Counted from the first letter of the stretch, positions 19,225 through 28,627 are shown. The stretch: 64,000 nt of DNA from an uncultured Lachnospiraceae bacterium (GCA_947630805.1 CANRIV010000001.1:62001-126000); one strand, 5' to 3'. Notes: a model not told the origin generated them from the letters alone. Translations and numbers: made by a program.

Positions 19225-19270
19225 AAAAAAGCAGGAATTGTGTTTATGCAATCCCTGCTTTTTTCTTTTT
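19225..19270 (+). terminator. Intrinsic terminator of ilvN-ilvC
   Basis: A 16-bp stem with one mismatch (19225-19240 with 19249-19264) runs into a long T-rich tail. Confidence 0.85.
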
Positions 19271-19479
19271 ATCAGGAAAATATTGGAAATATATCGGTCC
19301 CTTATGCTTATCCTGCTTATTGATAATGAAAATTAATTTTGAAAAATATGATTTATCTTATCAACATTGCAATAAAATAAAAGTTTTTTTCGTTTTATAT
19401 TAGAACAAAGGATGAAAATCTATTTTGAATCAAATGAAAAACGAAGATATTACAGTATTTCCTATGAAAAGAAGAGAAT

Positions 19480-19508
19480 TTGACGAAATAAGACATACTG
19501 TGTAGTAT
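19480..19508 (+). promoter_or_regulatory. Probable promoter of the sigma/anti-sigma operon
   Basis: TTGACG (19480-19485) and TAGTAT (19503-19508) are spaced by 17 bases, 31 bases before the ATG at 19540. This resembles a vegetative promoter. No GAAC-type ECF autoregulatory promoter was recognised. Confidence 0.45.
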
Positions 19509-19539
19509 TATAAGAAAAACATAAAGTAGGAAAAATTTG

Positions 19540-20097
19540 ATGGAAAACACACCAAAAAAAACAGAGATTAATGAAGATTGGTTTGAAGAGATTGCTGCAG
19601 GAAATGATGAGATATTTGCACAGTTATATTATGCCAGTTATCGGCAGATTTATGGATTCCTGCTTTCTCTCACTAAAAATAAAGAAGACGCAGAAGACTT
19701 GCTGCAAAACACATTTATCCGAATACGAAATGGCAGTCATTTATACAAAAAACAAGGAACTCCAATGACATGGATGTGTACGATAGCGAAAAACCAATAC
19801 CTAGATTTTGTCAGAAAATATGGAAAAAATAGAAACATAGATTTTGGAGAGGTAGAAAATTATATGTCTGAAGGATTGCCTGGCGAAATGCTGAACACAT
19901 CTACCATAGAAAACCGGATGCTTCTTGAATCAGCGTTTGGAATATTGGATGCACAGGAAAGAACAATTGTGGTTTTACATATGATAAACGGACTGAAACA
20001 CAGGGAAATAGCTGATTTAACAGGACTTCCTCTGTCCACAGTATTATCAAAATATAACCGTTCCCTTAAAAAAATGAAAAAAATTATTGAAGAATAG
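19540..20097 (+). CDS. ECF-type RNA polymerase sigma factor
   Basis: The 185-residue protein has sigma region 2 (FAQLYYASYRQIYGFLLSL, DAEDLLQNTFIRI) and region 4 with a helix-turn-helix (LKHREIADLTGLPLSTVLSKY), but no region 3, which defines the extracytoplasmic-function group. It should direct polymerase to a regulon set by the membrane anti-sigma encoded nine bases downstream. ATG 19540 is chosen over the adjacent TTG codon. The length and region 4 do not fit the longer SigI type. Confidence 0.9.
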   Translation: MENTPKKTEINEDWFEEIAAGNDEIFAQLYYASYRQIYGFLLSLTKNKEDAEDLLQNTFIRIRNGSHLYKKQGTPMTWMCTIAKNQYLDFVRKYGKNRNIDFGEVENYMSEGLPGEMLNTSTIENRMLLESAFGILDAQERTIVVLHMINGLKHREIADLTGLPLSTVLSKYNRSLKKMKKIIEE

Positions 20098-20106
20098 GAG
20101 GTCATT

Positions 20107-21153
20107 ATGCAGGAAAAAGATATTAGAAAACAACTAAATCAGGAACTGGATGAAATGGCTCCTGATATATTAAGTAAAATTTTGGAAAAACCGATAGAGC
20201 CTATCCAAAACGAAAAGGAACTTTTAGGTCGAAATAAACCTTTGTTTCAGGAAAGAAAAATATCGCCAAAGCATATACTGGCACCGATGTTACTGACGGT
20301 CGCAGCATGTATTGCAATTTTTATTCTTATGGTGCAGCCGGAAACATATCTGAAAAACAGACCAATGCAGAAAAAAATAGCCTTCAGTATTACTATTGAT
20401 GTCAACCCAAGTATTAAAATTGATGTGAAGAAAGACGGAACAGTTAAAAAAGTTACGGCGACAAATAAAAGCGCAAAAAATATTGTAAAAAATATCAGTA
20501 AAAAAATAACAAATACAACTACTTATAACGAAGCGGTAGAAATAACCGTCAAAAAACTGGACAAAAGCGGATATTTGAAATCTGATAAAAGTAGTATGCT
20601 GATGTCCGTTGTTTCAATGGATGAAAAAGTCGGAAAAGAAAAATTGGAGGATATTAAAAAGTCTTCCAAAAAATTTCAAAGGGAAGAAAATATAAAAAGT
20701 ACGACAGTATATCAATACTGTACAGAGACAAAGCAGATTGTGAAAACAGCTGAAAAATATGATATTTCCTTGGGAAAAGCCGCATTATGTTTGAAATTGG
20801 CGAAAAAAGAGAAAACGAGCGTGAAACAAATGTGCGAGAGCAATATCAATACGCTGGTCGAGAAAGTAAGAGTCAGCGCTGTACCGATGGTGGATGAAAT
20901 CGCTATCGGTGAAGATGTGATTTTGACGGAAGAAGAAAGTACTACAGTGTGTGAAGAAATCACGATGTGCGAGACAGAGAGTACGATGGAGACCATAAGT
21001 TATCCCGAAGAAATAACGACAGAAAATGTAGAGTGGGATACTTCGGAGGAGACAGAAAACACAAGCACAAAAGCGGTAAATATAAAGCCGACGGCAGAAA
21101 ATGAGACAGAGCAGCAGGCTACTGCAAAATCTACTTATAAAGCACTGCCCTGA
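20107..21153 (+). CDS. Membrane anti-sigma factor with RsgI-like extracellular domain
   Basis: The 348-residue protein has a cytosolic N-terminus (about 1-56), one transmembrane helix (about 57-77), then an extracellular stretch FSITIDVNPSIKIDVKKDG. The D98-V-N100-P101-S102 core matches the RsgI periplasmic domain, where the Asn-Pro bond is known to self-cleave. The C-terminal 80 residues are low-complexity Thr/Glu/Ser with no carbohydrate-binding module. It probably binds the upstream ECF sigma factor and releases it after an extracellular signal. The last 19 bases overlap the convergent radical SAM gene. Confidence 0.75.
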   Translation: MQEKDIRKQLNQELDEMAPDILSKILEKPIEPIQNEKELLGRNKPLFQERKISPKHILAPMLLTVAACIAIFILMVQPETYLKNRPMQKKIAFSITIDVNPSIKIDVKKDGTVKKVTATNKSAKNIVKNISKKITNTTTYNEAVEITVKKLDKSGYLKSDKSSMLMSVVSMDEKVGKEKLEDIKKSSKKFQREENIKSTTVYQYCTETKQIVKTAEKYDISLGKAALCLKLAKKEKTSVKQMCESNINTLVEKVRVSAVPMVDEIAIGEDVILTEEESTTVCEEITMCETESTMETISYPEEITTENVEWDTSEETENTSTKAVNIKPTAENETEQQATAKSTYKALP

Positions 21154-22037
21154 CGGATATTTTTAGCAAGAAAATAGTGATTCATGTAATTTAAAACTTT
21201 TTTCTTGTCGGCACTCCAGAGTGGAGCCACAAGAAGAGATTTTGGACCATCGCCGGTCAAACGGTGAATGACAATGTCCGGTGGAATGACAGTAAGACAT
21301 TCTGCTACAATATCGACATATTCTTCCATGGAAAGTACATCAAAATGATTGAAAAGATACTCCTTTTCTAAAGGAGTATTTTTTAGTACATGAAGTAACT
21401 GAAGTTTGAGTCCCGAAATCTTTTTGGAACAGACATATTTTACACTCTCAAGCATATCCTCTTTGCTTTCGTTTGGGAGTCCTAATATTAAATGCACAAT
21501 GATATCGATTGATATGGCATGAAGATTTGCCACGGCTTTTTCAAAGACCTCTAAGGAATATCCCCGGTTAATATATTGGGCAGTTTCTTCGTGGGCGGTT
21601 TGAAGCCCCAGTTCTACCCATACCGGTTTTATTTGATTTAATTCCTTGAGCAATGCCAAAACTTCTTCGGAGAGACAGTCAGGACGTGTTCCAATGGAAA
21701 GAATTACAATATCAGGGTGATTGATTGCTTCCATATATATTTTTCTTAAATAATCAATGTCGCCGTAGGTATTCGTAAAGGATTGAAAATAAGCAATATA
21801 TTTACCGGCTGTTATTTTTTTTGATACTTTTTGTTTTGCTGCTTCAATTTGTTCGGTAATGCTAAGAGAAGCAGGGGCGGCAAATTCTCCGGAGCCGCCA
21901 TTGCTACAGAAAATACAGCCCAGGGAACTAAGCGTTCCATCTCTGTTAGGACATGACAGCCCGGAAGATAGAGATAATTTGTATATCTTTCTTCCGTATT
22001 TATTTTTTAAATAACTGTTTAAGGAATAGTAACTCAT
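21135..22037 (-). CDS. Radical SAM protein, YhcC/TIGR01212 type
   Basis: The 300-residue protein has the iron-sulfur cluster motif C29-x11-C41-x2-C44 (SCPNRDG, GCIFCSNGGSGEFA), followed by SAM-barrel features such as ILSIGTRPDCL and VELGLQTAHE. The spacing CX11CX2C is typical of the YhcC family, whose reaction is not established. AGGAG precedes the ATG. The 3' end overlaps the anti-sigma gene by 19 bases with no terminator between. Confidence 0.88.
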   Translation of the reverse strand: MSYYSLNSYLKNKYGRKIYKLSLSSGLSCPNRDGTLSSLGCIFCSNGGSGEFAAPASLSITEQIEAAKQKVSKKITAGKYIAYFQSFTNTYGDIDYLRKIYMEAINHPDIVILSIGTRPDCLSEEVLALLKELNQIKPVWVELGLQTAHEETAQYINRGYSLEVFEKAVANLHAISIDIIVHLILGLPNESKEDMLESVKYVCSKKISGLKLQLLHVLKNTPLEKEYLFNHFDVLSMEEYVDIVAECLTVIPPDIVIHRLTGDGPKSLLVAPLWSADKKKVLNYMNHYFLAKNIRQGSAL

Positions 22038-22166
22038 AAAATCTCCTGTCGCATTGTAAGTTTGAATGACTAATGCTCATTATATCATGTAGAAAACAGA
22101 TTGAAAACAACTTGAAAATATCACATTCTATATGTATACTAAAAATGCGAAAGGAGGAAAATGAAA

Positions 22167-22598
22167 ATGAATTGGATGTCTGTGACAGATATATCGGTTA
22201 TTGTTATTTTATTTTTTATTTCAATTCAGGATATTCAAAAACAAATGATTTCAGATTATTTTTGTGGAATCTTAGGAAGTATAGGAATTTTTACAATGAT
22301 TTCAAATTTTGAGGGAATATTTTGGGATAGAATTTTAGGGGCCTTTATCATCACTATTCCGATGATATGGATAGATTTACTATATCAAAAAGCTTTTGGC
22401 GGAGGAGATATCAAACTGATGTGCGCCAGTGGATTATTGCTGGGTTGGAAAAGAAATATCACGGCATTTATTCTGGGACTGTTTTTTTCTCTTGTTGCCG
22501 TGATTTTGATATTTTTAAAGAAAAGAAAAATGGCAGATAAGATTATAATGGGACCTTTTTTCAGTATGGGAATATGGATAAGCTATTGGATAAAATAA
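22167..22598 (+). CDS. Short A24-family prepilin-peptidase-like membrane protein
   Basis: The 143-residue membrane protein has both aspartates of type IV prepilin peptidases: D22 in ISIQDIQKQMI and D81 in GGGDIK, with a later GPFFSMG. It lacks the N-terminal cysteine-rich methyltransferase half, as do TadV/CpaA-type enzymes. ATG 22167 lies nine bases from AAGGAGG; another ATG six bases earlier is too close to that site. No pilin, ATPase or secretion genes are adjacent, so its substrate must be encoded elsewhere. Confidence 0.85.
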   Translation: MNWMSVTDISVIVILFFISIQDIQKQMISDYFCGILGSIGIFTMISNFEGIFWDRILGAFIITIPMIWIDLLYQKAFGGGDIKLMCASGLLLGWKRNITAFILGLFFSLVAVILIFLKKRKMADKIIMGPFFSMGIWISYWIK

Positions 22599-22605
22599 AA
22601 GATAG

Positions 22606-22692
22606 CGGAGACGGTGGGATTCGAACCCACGCGCCTTTACAGACCTATCGCATTTCGAGTGCGACCTCTTATGACCTCTTGAGTACGTCTCC
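22606..22692 (-). tRNA. tRNA-Ser (anticodon CGA)
   Basis: On the minus strand an 87-base type II tRNA has acceptor arm GGAGACG/CGTCTCC, anticodon stem-loop GCA-CTCGAAA-TGC giving anticodon CGA, a long variable arm, and T-arm GTGGG-TTCGAAT-CCCAC. The 3' discriminator is G, as usual for serine. Confidence 0.96.
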
Positions 22693-23146
22693 ATGACATA
22701 AAATATATACCACAATTTACACAGATATGCAATCAATTCCCTTTTCTTTTTTTCCTGTCAGTATATCCGAAAATAGATAGAAGCAAATATAGTAAAAATG
22801 TTTTTATTTCTTTTTTGTAAAAACGTAAATAAACAGAAATCCGTGTTAAAAAGAAAAAAGAATAGAAAATATTTATTGTGAACAAAATTTCAAAAGTATG
22901 AAGAAAGAAAAATGAAATAAAATTGTGCAATATATACAAAAATTTAAATTATCAGACAGGATTTTCGTTAATATATTGCAAAAAATATTTTCATAAAATA
23001 AACTTTGGATAACGTTGAAAATAGAAACCGGACAGAAAAATTATTGTTTCAAGCAAATTTATATGCACAATCACCGCACGGCGGTATTGTTATAGAAAGG
23101 GAAATTTATTGTGTTACTTGACTCTCAAAAAAGGAGGAAAAGTAAT
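22693..23146. other. AT-rich intergenic region upstream of the GH81 gene
   Basis: This gap of about 450 bases holds the tRNA-Ser promoter on its left edge and, near 23068-23089, a GC-rich hairpin (CAAT..CCGC/GCGG.ATTG) that would lie in the leader of the glucanase mRNA. No convincing sigma-A promoter, operator or small gene was found in the rest. The AAGGAGG site at 23131-23137 fixes the downstream start. Confidence 0.5.
22704..22732 (-). promoter_or_regulatory. Promoter of tRNA-Ser
   Basis: On the minus strand TTGCAT (22732-22727) and TATATA (22709-22704) are spaced by 17 bases, with TG one base before the -10. Transcription would start just upstream of the tRNA at 22692. Confidence 0.65.
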
Positions 23147-26100
23147 ATGAGACGCGTACAGGCAAAAATGCTAAAGAAAACTCTGGCCATTGCACTGAGT
23201 GCAGTGATGGCAGTGGGGAACATGAGTATCTCGGCCGTTGAAACAAAAGCGGCAGATAGGAACAAACCATGGATTCTGTCTACAGACAGACCGGCATATT
23301 CTTCTTCTGTAAATGGTGGAGATATTGCCAGTTTTGCAACGGATGGAAAGCTGGGGACCCAATGGGGCGCAGCGGCAAACAAGGCAGACCAGTGGCTTGA
23401 TGTTGACCTGGGAGGAAAAGCTGATATCAGCAAGGTAGTCATTGATTGGCAGAATGATGCCAGTTATGGTGTAGCTTATCAGATACTTGTTTCAGATGAT
23501 GAAGTAAATTGGACAAAAATTTACGAGACAAAGACCGGAAACGGTGGGGAAGAGAAACAGGTATTGAGAAATGATGGCTCGGTAGACTACAAATACTATG
23601 AAGATGTTTTAAGTACAGAAGGAGCAGAAGGCTATAAGCTGAATGCAGAGAACGGAAGATATGTGAGGGTACTTATTAATTATAGTAAATCACAATCCGG
23701 ATCAGAGGATAAAAAATCCGGATGGGGAGCATCTATCAGAGAAGTCCAGATATATGGTATTGGCGATAATGACTGCATTGCACCTGTATCCGAAGCAAAA
23801 AATATTGCATTAGGGAAAGAGGTAGAGGTGACATCTTATTCTCAGCCATGGTGGGCTGCACAGCCTCTGAGCGGAAAAAATGCAGTAGATGGAGATTATG
23901 AATCTTATTGGTTGTCCGAAGGAGCAGATGATGTACAGAGCAAATGTAATCAGAGCCTTACGGTTGACCTTGGTGCAAAATACACTTTGGGACGTGTCCT
24001 ATTACAGTGGCAGGTAGAGTATGGAAACATATGGGATCTTCAGGTATCGGAAGACGGAACAAATTTTAAAACTGTATACAGACAGCTGGAAGGAAACGGC
24101 GAGGAGGAAGAAATCCGGTTTTATGCTGAAAATGTACGGTATGTGAGAGTACAGGGAATTCTTATGGGAAGAGGCTCAGGTTACTCCATAAGGGAAATTC
24201 AGGTTTATGCGTATGAGCCGGGAGATGAAAAGGTAACAAATACGATTGGCGAAATTCCTGAAAAGAAGGTGGTAAATCTTGGAAAGGGAAGTTATGTGAT
24301 AGATGACGCAAATCTGTTACAGCCAAGAGAGCCAAAGTACATAACAAAAAATATCAAAGAGGCAGTACCATCCAATGATTGGTGGACTTCTATTGTATAT
24401 ACAAAGTACAGCGATACAATGCCGGCATTGCCAATGGTATATAAATATACATCTACAGGACTTGGAATGTATTATGCAGATGGCTTCTATACACGTACAG
24501 ATAATGGAGGAATGGGAGCGGACAGCAAGTATTATGATATTTCTGTCGGAGCTTCTAACATTACAGGAGATGCTTCCGCAAGACTGGATGGATTTGGAGA
24601 CTGGTCTGTAAATGTATCTTTCAGTGATAATGATACTCCTAAGATGCTGACAACATTAGTGAAGGGCTCACCATATATGTACACAAAATTTTCTGACAAA
24701 AATGCAGCAGAGTTAAATGTGAGCAATCTGGTAAAATTCTTTGACAAAGATGGAGAAGAAATTTTAACAGAAGATGGTGAAAAAGTAACGGTTGATCATT
24801 TTGGTATTGAGGCAGCCAATGAAAGTGAAGCTCCGGGTGATGGAAATAAGAAGCAGTACCATTACTATGGGGTATATATGCCGGAAGGAACTACAATCAC
24901 AAAAGTAGGAAACAAACTGAAAATGAATCTGGGAAGCAATGAAAACTATATGGTAATCGGTGCTCTGTGCGTGGACGAGCCTATCCCATTGCTTTCAAAA
25001 GATACGATATCAGGCGCTGAGACATTAAAAGATAAAGAAGCAGTTTTGCAGTTGCAATTTATGTACAAACATGCTTATTCTTATGTGACTGGAACAGAGG
25101 TTTCTTATCAATATGATGAAGCAAAAGCAAACTGCACAACAACATATCAGTCTGTTGTAGAACAGAAAAGAACAGATAATGGAATTGAGTCTTCTACATT
25201 AATGTGCATGATGCCACATCAGTGGAAATATTCAGATGCTTCGTATGAGACAGAAAATAGTAAACCACTTACTTATATATCTGTTCGCGGTGATTTAAGA
25301 ATTCATAAAGGAAATAGTTTTTCTTATAGTCAGAAATTTGGCGGTGTGATTCCACAGTATACGACACCGGATGAATCCACAAGTTATGACAAAGAATGGA
25401 TGTATGCTTATTTAGAGCAGTTTACGGAGAGCTCTTTAAAATCTTATTGGGTAGCAGACCCATATTGGCAGGGTAAGAAATCTCATCCGATTGCAATGGG
25501 TATTTTAATTGCAGATCAGTTGGGAGAATACGAGACAAGAGACAGACTGGTCGGTGTTCTTTATAAAATTATGGAAAACTGGCTGACTTATGATGGAGAA
25601 GAAGATTATCCATATTATATGTACTATCACACAAGCTGGGGCGCAGTCAGCGGTGATGGAGGAGATCATGGAATGGCAATCAATTTGTCGGATCATCATT
25701 TTCTCTGGGCATATTTTATTTTCCCGGCGGCAGTGTTAGCTTCATATGATTCACAGTTTGTGGAAGATTATGGCGATATGGTAGAACTGTTAATTAGAGA
25801 TGCCATGAATCCGGACAAAGATGATGAAATGCTTCCATATATGAGAAATTTTGACGTATTTGAAGGACATTCATGGGCTGGAGGATACGGAGACAATAAT
25901 AGCGGAAATAATCAGGAATCTGCATCTGAAGCAACTTTTGCGTGGGCAGGACTTTATTTGTGGGGGCTTGTGACCGGAAATGATACATACAGAGATGCAG
26001 GTATATGGGGTTACACATCAGAAATAAATGCGATTGAACAATATTGGTTTAATGTAGACGCGGGAACAGAAAATGACAGCCATAACTGGGCACCTGGTTA

Positions 26101-28579
26101 CGGAACGGATGTTTACGGAGACGAAGACTGTGATGTCCTTCCATATACCGGAATGGTCTGGGGCTTAGGATACACCAATGGAACATATTTTTCCGGAAAT
26201 CCATGCTGTATTATGGGAATTCACCTTCTTCCTGTAACGCCTACAATAACTTATATGGGTTATGATAAAGACAAAGTAGGAGAAATCTGGACCCAGTATG
26301 AAAGAATTCAGGAAGCATATCAGAAGAAAATAGAAAAAGAAGGGGCTTCCGATCCGGAAGGATGGTATCACATTTTATGGCCATTTATGGCATTAAGTGA
26401 TTCCGAAGGAGCCGCACAGAGATTTGCCAAAGAGTATACTTCCCATATCAATGAAAATGGGGATTATTCTGGAGGAGTGCTTTCTACAGATGAAATGTTC
26501 AATTCTTACTGGTATATCCAGAATATGTGTGCAAAAGGTTATATTGCTACAGAAATCTGGAGCAGTGATTACACAAGTTATCAGATATTTAAGAAGACAG
26601 AAAATGGAAAGACAACGTATACTGCAGAAGTATGGAATCCGTTTGACAAAGAAATTACAGTACATTTTTCAGATAAAAACGGTGCTTTGGGAAGTGTTAA
26701 AGTACCGGCACATGCAACGATAGATACAGATCCTACAAAAAATGAGGATAAGACAATTGATGAAAATGGGAATAAGATAACTTATGTACCAGTTAAAAAT
26801 TATGATCCGGTCAATGAAATTCCAGGTGTTGTAGAAGCAGAAGATTATTATACAAACTTCAGCTGTGAGCCTGCAGAAGATGCAAACGAAGGCGGATATG
26901 TGGGATGGATTGACAATGGAGACTCCTTATTGTACACGCTTGACGTGAAAGAGGAAGGCGATTATGTTGTAGATTATCGGGTACAGTGTGTTGACAAGAA
27001 TAAGAACAGTGCAATCAAATTGAAAACAGATTATGATAGCGATTATATCCTTACAACAAAACTCGGAAATGATACAACGGATTGGAAAAATGTTAAGGCA
27101 GCGGATACTATTCATCTGAAAGCCGGAACATATAAAATGAAGCTGTTATTAGTGGATGGCGGATTTAATTTAAACTATATTAAAATTTACAAAAAGGGAA
27201 CAAAGCCACCGGTAGCAGAATCTGATGATGTTACAAAGGCAGACCTTTCAAATTATCCGGAAATTTCATTGGATGATGCAAAAATTATTGATGTTTCTTC
27301 TGTAGCAAATGATACAAATACAGGAGCCAAAATGATTGATAAGAATTTTGACTCCAGATGGGAATCAAAAGCAGCAGACCCACAATACTTTACTTTGGAA
27401 CTGGCACAGGCACAGAAAATTGGAGGAATTAAGATTTACTGGGAAGGTGCCGCATCTAAGAAATATGTCATTGAAACCTCTATGGATAATCAGAACTGGA
27501 CGACAGTATTTACACAAAACAGAGGACTTGGAGGAAGAAATAACGGGGATGAAAACCGAAGTTCCGGGTTGGAAGCTATCAGTTTTGATCAGGTTACAAC
27601 TGCAAAATATATCAGACTTTATTCCACAGAAAGATTGACGGGATATGGCGTATCCATTTATGAGTTAAAACTTTATGCTCCGGAAGAAAGTACAGATATT
27701 CCTGAAATTCCTACGGAGCCTGATGTGGATACAGGAGCCGTGGAAGATGGAAATGTAGCAGTCGGAAAAGATGGATATGCTTCCAGTCAGGAAGGCGGTC
27801 ATGTTGCTGCAAAATATGCTTTTGATGGAGATAAAAATACAAGATGGGCATCAGAATTTAGCGATGATCAATGGATTTATGTAGATTTAGGAAAAGAGTA
27901 TAGCGTCAACAAGGTCGTTCTTACCTGGGAGACAGCTTATGGAAAGGACTATGACATTCAGGTTTCGACAGACGGAAAAGAATGGAAGACAGTAAAAGAG
28001 TTGAGAAATCAGAACGGCGGGGAAGATGTCATTACATTTTCTGCAGTAAAAGCGAAATACGTAAAAATGAGAGGAATAGAACGGGCGATTGGATATGGAT
28101 ATTCTCTCTGGGAAATGGAAGTTTATACCGGAAAATCACAGGATGGAAATAAGGAGCCGGAGACAGAAAAACCGGAGCCATCCGTATCAGGAACAAATGT
28201 AGCCCTGGATAAATCAGCAGAACAATCAGGCTCAGAGGCAGATGCAATGGCTGCAGATAAGGCTGTTGACGGAAATATGAATACCCGCTGGTCTTCCAAT
28301 TTTGATGACGATGCCTGGATGACTGTTAATCTTGGAAAATCATATGAAATTGATAAAGTAATTATTACATGGGAAAACGCATATGGTAAGGCGTATGACA
28401 TTCAGGTTTCGACAGACGGAAAAGAGTGGACGACTGTAAAGGAATTAAGAGACCAGAATGGTGGAGAAGATGTAATAGAATTTAAAGCGGTAAAAGCAAA
28501 ATATGTAAAATTCCAAGGCGTGGAACGGGCAATGGGCTATGGATATTCTGTATGGGATTTCCAAGTCATTGCAAAGTAA
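23147..28579 (+). CDS. Secreted GH81 endo-beta-1,3-glucanase with five discoidin modules and CBM6
   Basis: The 1,810-residue protein has a signal peptide (about 1-37) and two F5/8C modules (about 40-205 and 215-360). The GH81 catalytic domain (about 375-1140) has D849-H-H851 (general acid region) and the NQE924SASE928 segment bearing the catalytic-base glutamates. A CBM6-like module (about 1225-1350, VEAEDYYTNF) and three more F5/8C modules (about 1382-1515, 1535-1660, 1683-1810) follow. It should cut laminarin or fungal/yeast beta-1,3-glucan outside the cell. Modules four and five are near-duplicates. No sortase motif or transmembrane anchor is seen. The start is set by AAGGAGG nine bases upstream; an upstream GTG codon is less likely. 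Confidence 0.92.
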   Translation: MRRVQAKMLKKTLAIALSAVMAVGNMSISAVETKAADRNKPWILSTDRPAYSSSVNGGDIASFATDGKLGTQWGAAANKADQWLDVDLGGKADISKVVIDWQNDASYGVAYQILVSDDEVNWTKIYETKTGNGGEEKQVLRNDGSVDYKYYEDVLSTEGAEGYKLNAENGRYVRVLINYSKSQSGSEDKKSGWGASIREVQIYGIGDNDCIAPVSEAKNIALGKEVEVTSYSQPWWAAQPLSGKNAVDGDYESYWLSEGADDVQSKCNQSLTVDLGAKYTLGRVLLQWQVEYGNIWDLQVSEDGTNFKTVYRQLEGNGEEEEIRFYAENVRYVRVQGILMGRGSGYSIREIQVYAYEPGDEKVTNTIGEIPEKKVVNLGKGSYVIDDANLLQPREPKYITKNIKEAVPSNDWWTSIVYTKYSDTMPALPMVYKYTSTGLGMYYADGFYTRTDNGGMGADSKYYDISVGASNITGDASARLDGFGDWSVNVSFSDNDTPKMLTTLVKGSPYMYTKFSDKNAAELNVSNLVKFFDKDGEEILTEDGEKVTVDHFGIEAANESEAPGDGNKKQYHYYGVYMPEGTTITKVGNKLKMNLGSNENYMVIGALCVDEPIPLLSKDTISGAETLKDKEAVLQLQFMYKHAYSYVTGTEVSYQYDEAKANCTTTYQSVVEQKRTDNGIESSTLMCMMPHQWKYSDASYETENSKPLTYISVRGDLRIHKGNSFSYSQKFGGVIPQYTTPDESTSYDKEWMYAYLEQFTESSLKSYWVADPYWQGKKSHPIAMGILIADQLGEYETRDRLVGVLYKIMENWLTYDGEEDYPYYMYYHTSWGAVSGDGGDHGMAINLSDHHFLWAYFIFPAAVLASYDSQFVEDYGDMVELLIRDAMNPDKDDEMLPYMRNFDVFEGHSWAGGYGDNNSGNNQESASEATFAWAGLYLWGLVTGNDTYRDAGIWGYTSEINAIEQYWFNVDAGTENDSHNWAPGYGTDVYGDEDCDVLPYTGMVWGLGYTNGTYFSGNPCCIMGIHLLPVTPTITYMGYDKDKVGEIWTQYERIQEAYQKKIEKEGASDPEGWYHILWPFMALSDSEGAAQRFAKEYTSHINENGDYSGGVLSTDEMFNSYWYIQNMCAKGYIATEIWSSDYTSYQIFKKTENGKTTYTAEVWNPFDKEITVHFSDKNGALGSVKVPAHATIDTDPTKNEDKTIDENGNKITYVPVKNYDPVNEIPGVVEAEDYYTNFSCEPAEDANEGGYVGWIDNGDSLLYTLDVKEEGDYVVDYRVQCVDKNKNSAIKLKTDYDSDYILTTKLGNDTTDWKNVKAADTIHLKAGTYKMKLLLVDGGFNLNYIKIYKKGTKPPVAESDDVTKADLSNYPEISLDDAKIIDVSSVANDTNTGAKMIDKNFDSRWESKAADPQYFTLELAQAQKIGGIKIYWEGAASKKYVIETSMDNQNWTTVFTQNRGLGGRNNGDENRSSGLEAISFDQVTTAKYIRLYSTERLTGYGVSIYELKLYAPEESTDIPEIPTEPDVDTGAVEDGNVAVGKDGYASSQEGGHVAAKYAFDGDKNTRWASEFSDDQWIYVDLGKEYSVNKVVLTWETAYGKDYDIQVSTDGKEWKTVKELRNQNGGEDVITFSAVKAKYVKMRGIERAIGYGYSLWEMEVYTGKSQDGNKEPETEKPEPSVSGTNVALDKSAEQSGSEADAMAADKAVDGNMNTRWSSNFDDDAWMTVNLGKSYEIDKVIITWENAYGKAYDIQVSTDGKEWTTVKELRDQNGGEDVIEFKAVKAKYVKFQGVERAMGYGYSVWDFQVIAK

Positions 28580-28593
28580 TAAAGCAATAAAGG

Positions 28594-28627
28594 AAAAAGA
28601 GCTCTTGACGGAGCTCTTTTTTTATTT
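28594..28627 (+). terminator. Intrinsic terminator of the GH81 gene
   Basis: A perfect 11-bp stem (28594-28604 with 28611-28621, loop TTGACG) ends in a T-rich tail. Confidence 0.9.

Larger units (their letters stand above)
19189..19539. other. Intergenic region between ilvC and the sigma-factor gene
   Basis: This 351-base gap holds the ilvC terminator (19225-19270) and a probable promoter for the sigma gene (19480-19508). The AT-rich middle (19271-19479) shows no convincing gene. A 23-codon ORF from the ATG at 19411 is too weakly supported to call. Confidence 0.6.

Noticed and set aside
19411-19482. Short ORF before the sigma-factor gene
   Set aside because: It is only 23 codons with no proper Shine-Dalgarno spacing and no visible similarity, and it overlaps the probable promoter region.
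22073-22312. 79-codon open frame overlapping the prepilin-peptidase-like gene
   Set aside because: It is out of frame with the A24 motifs and has no ribosome binding site. The other frame has catalytic residues and AAGGAGG.
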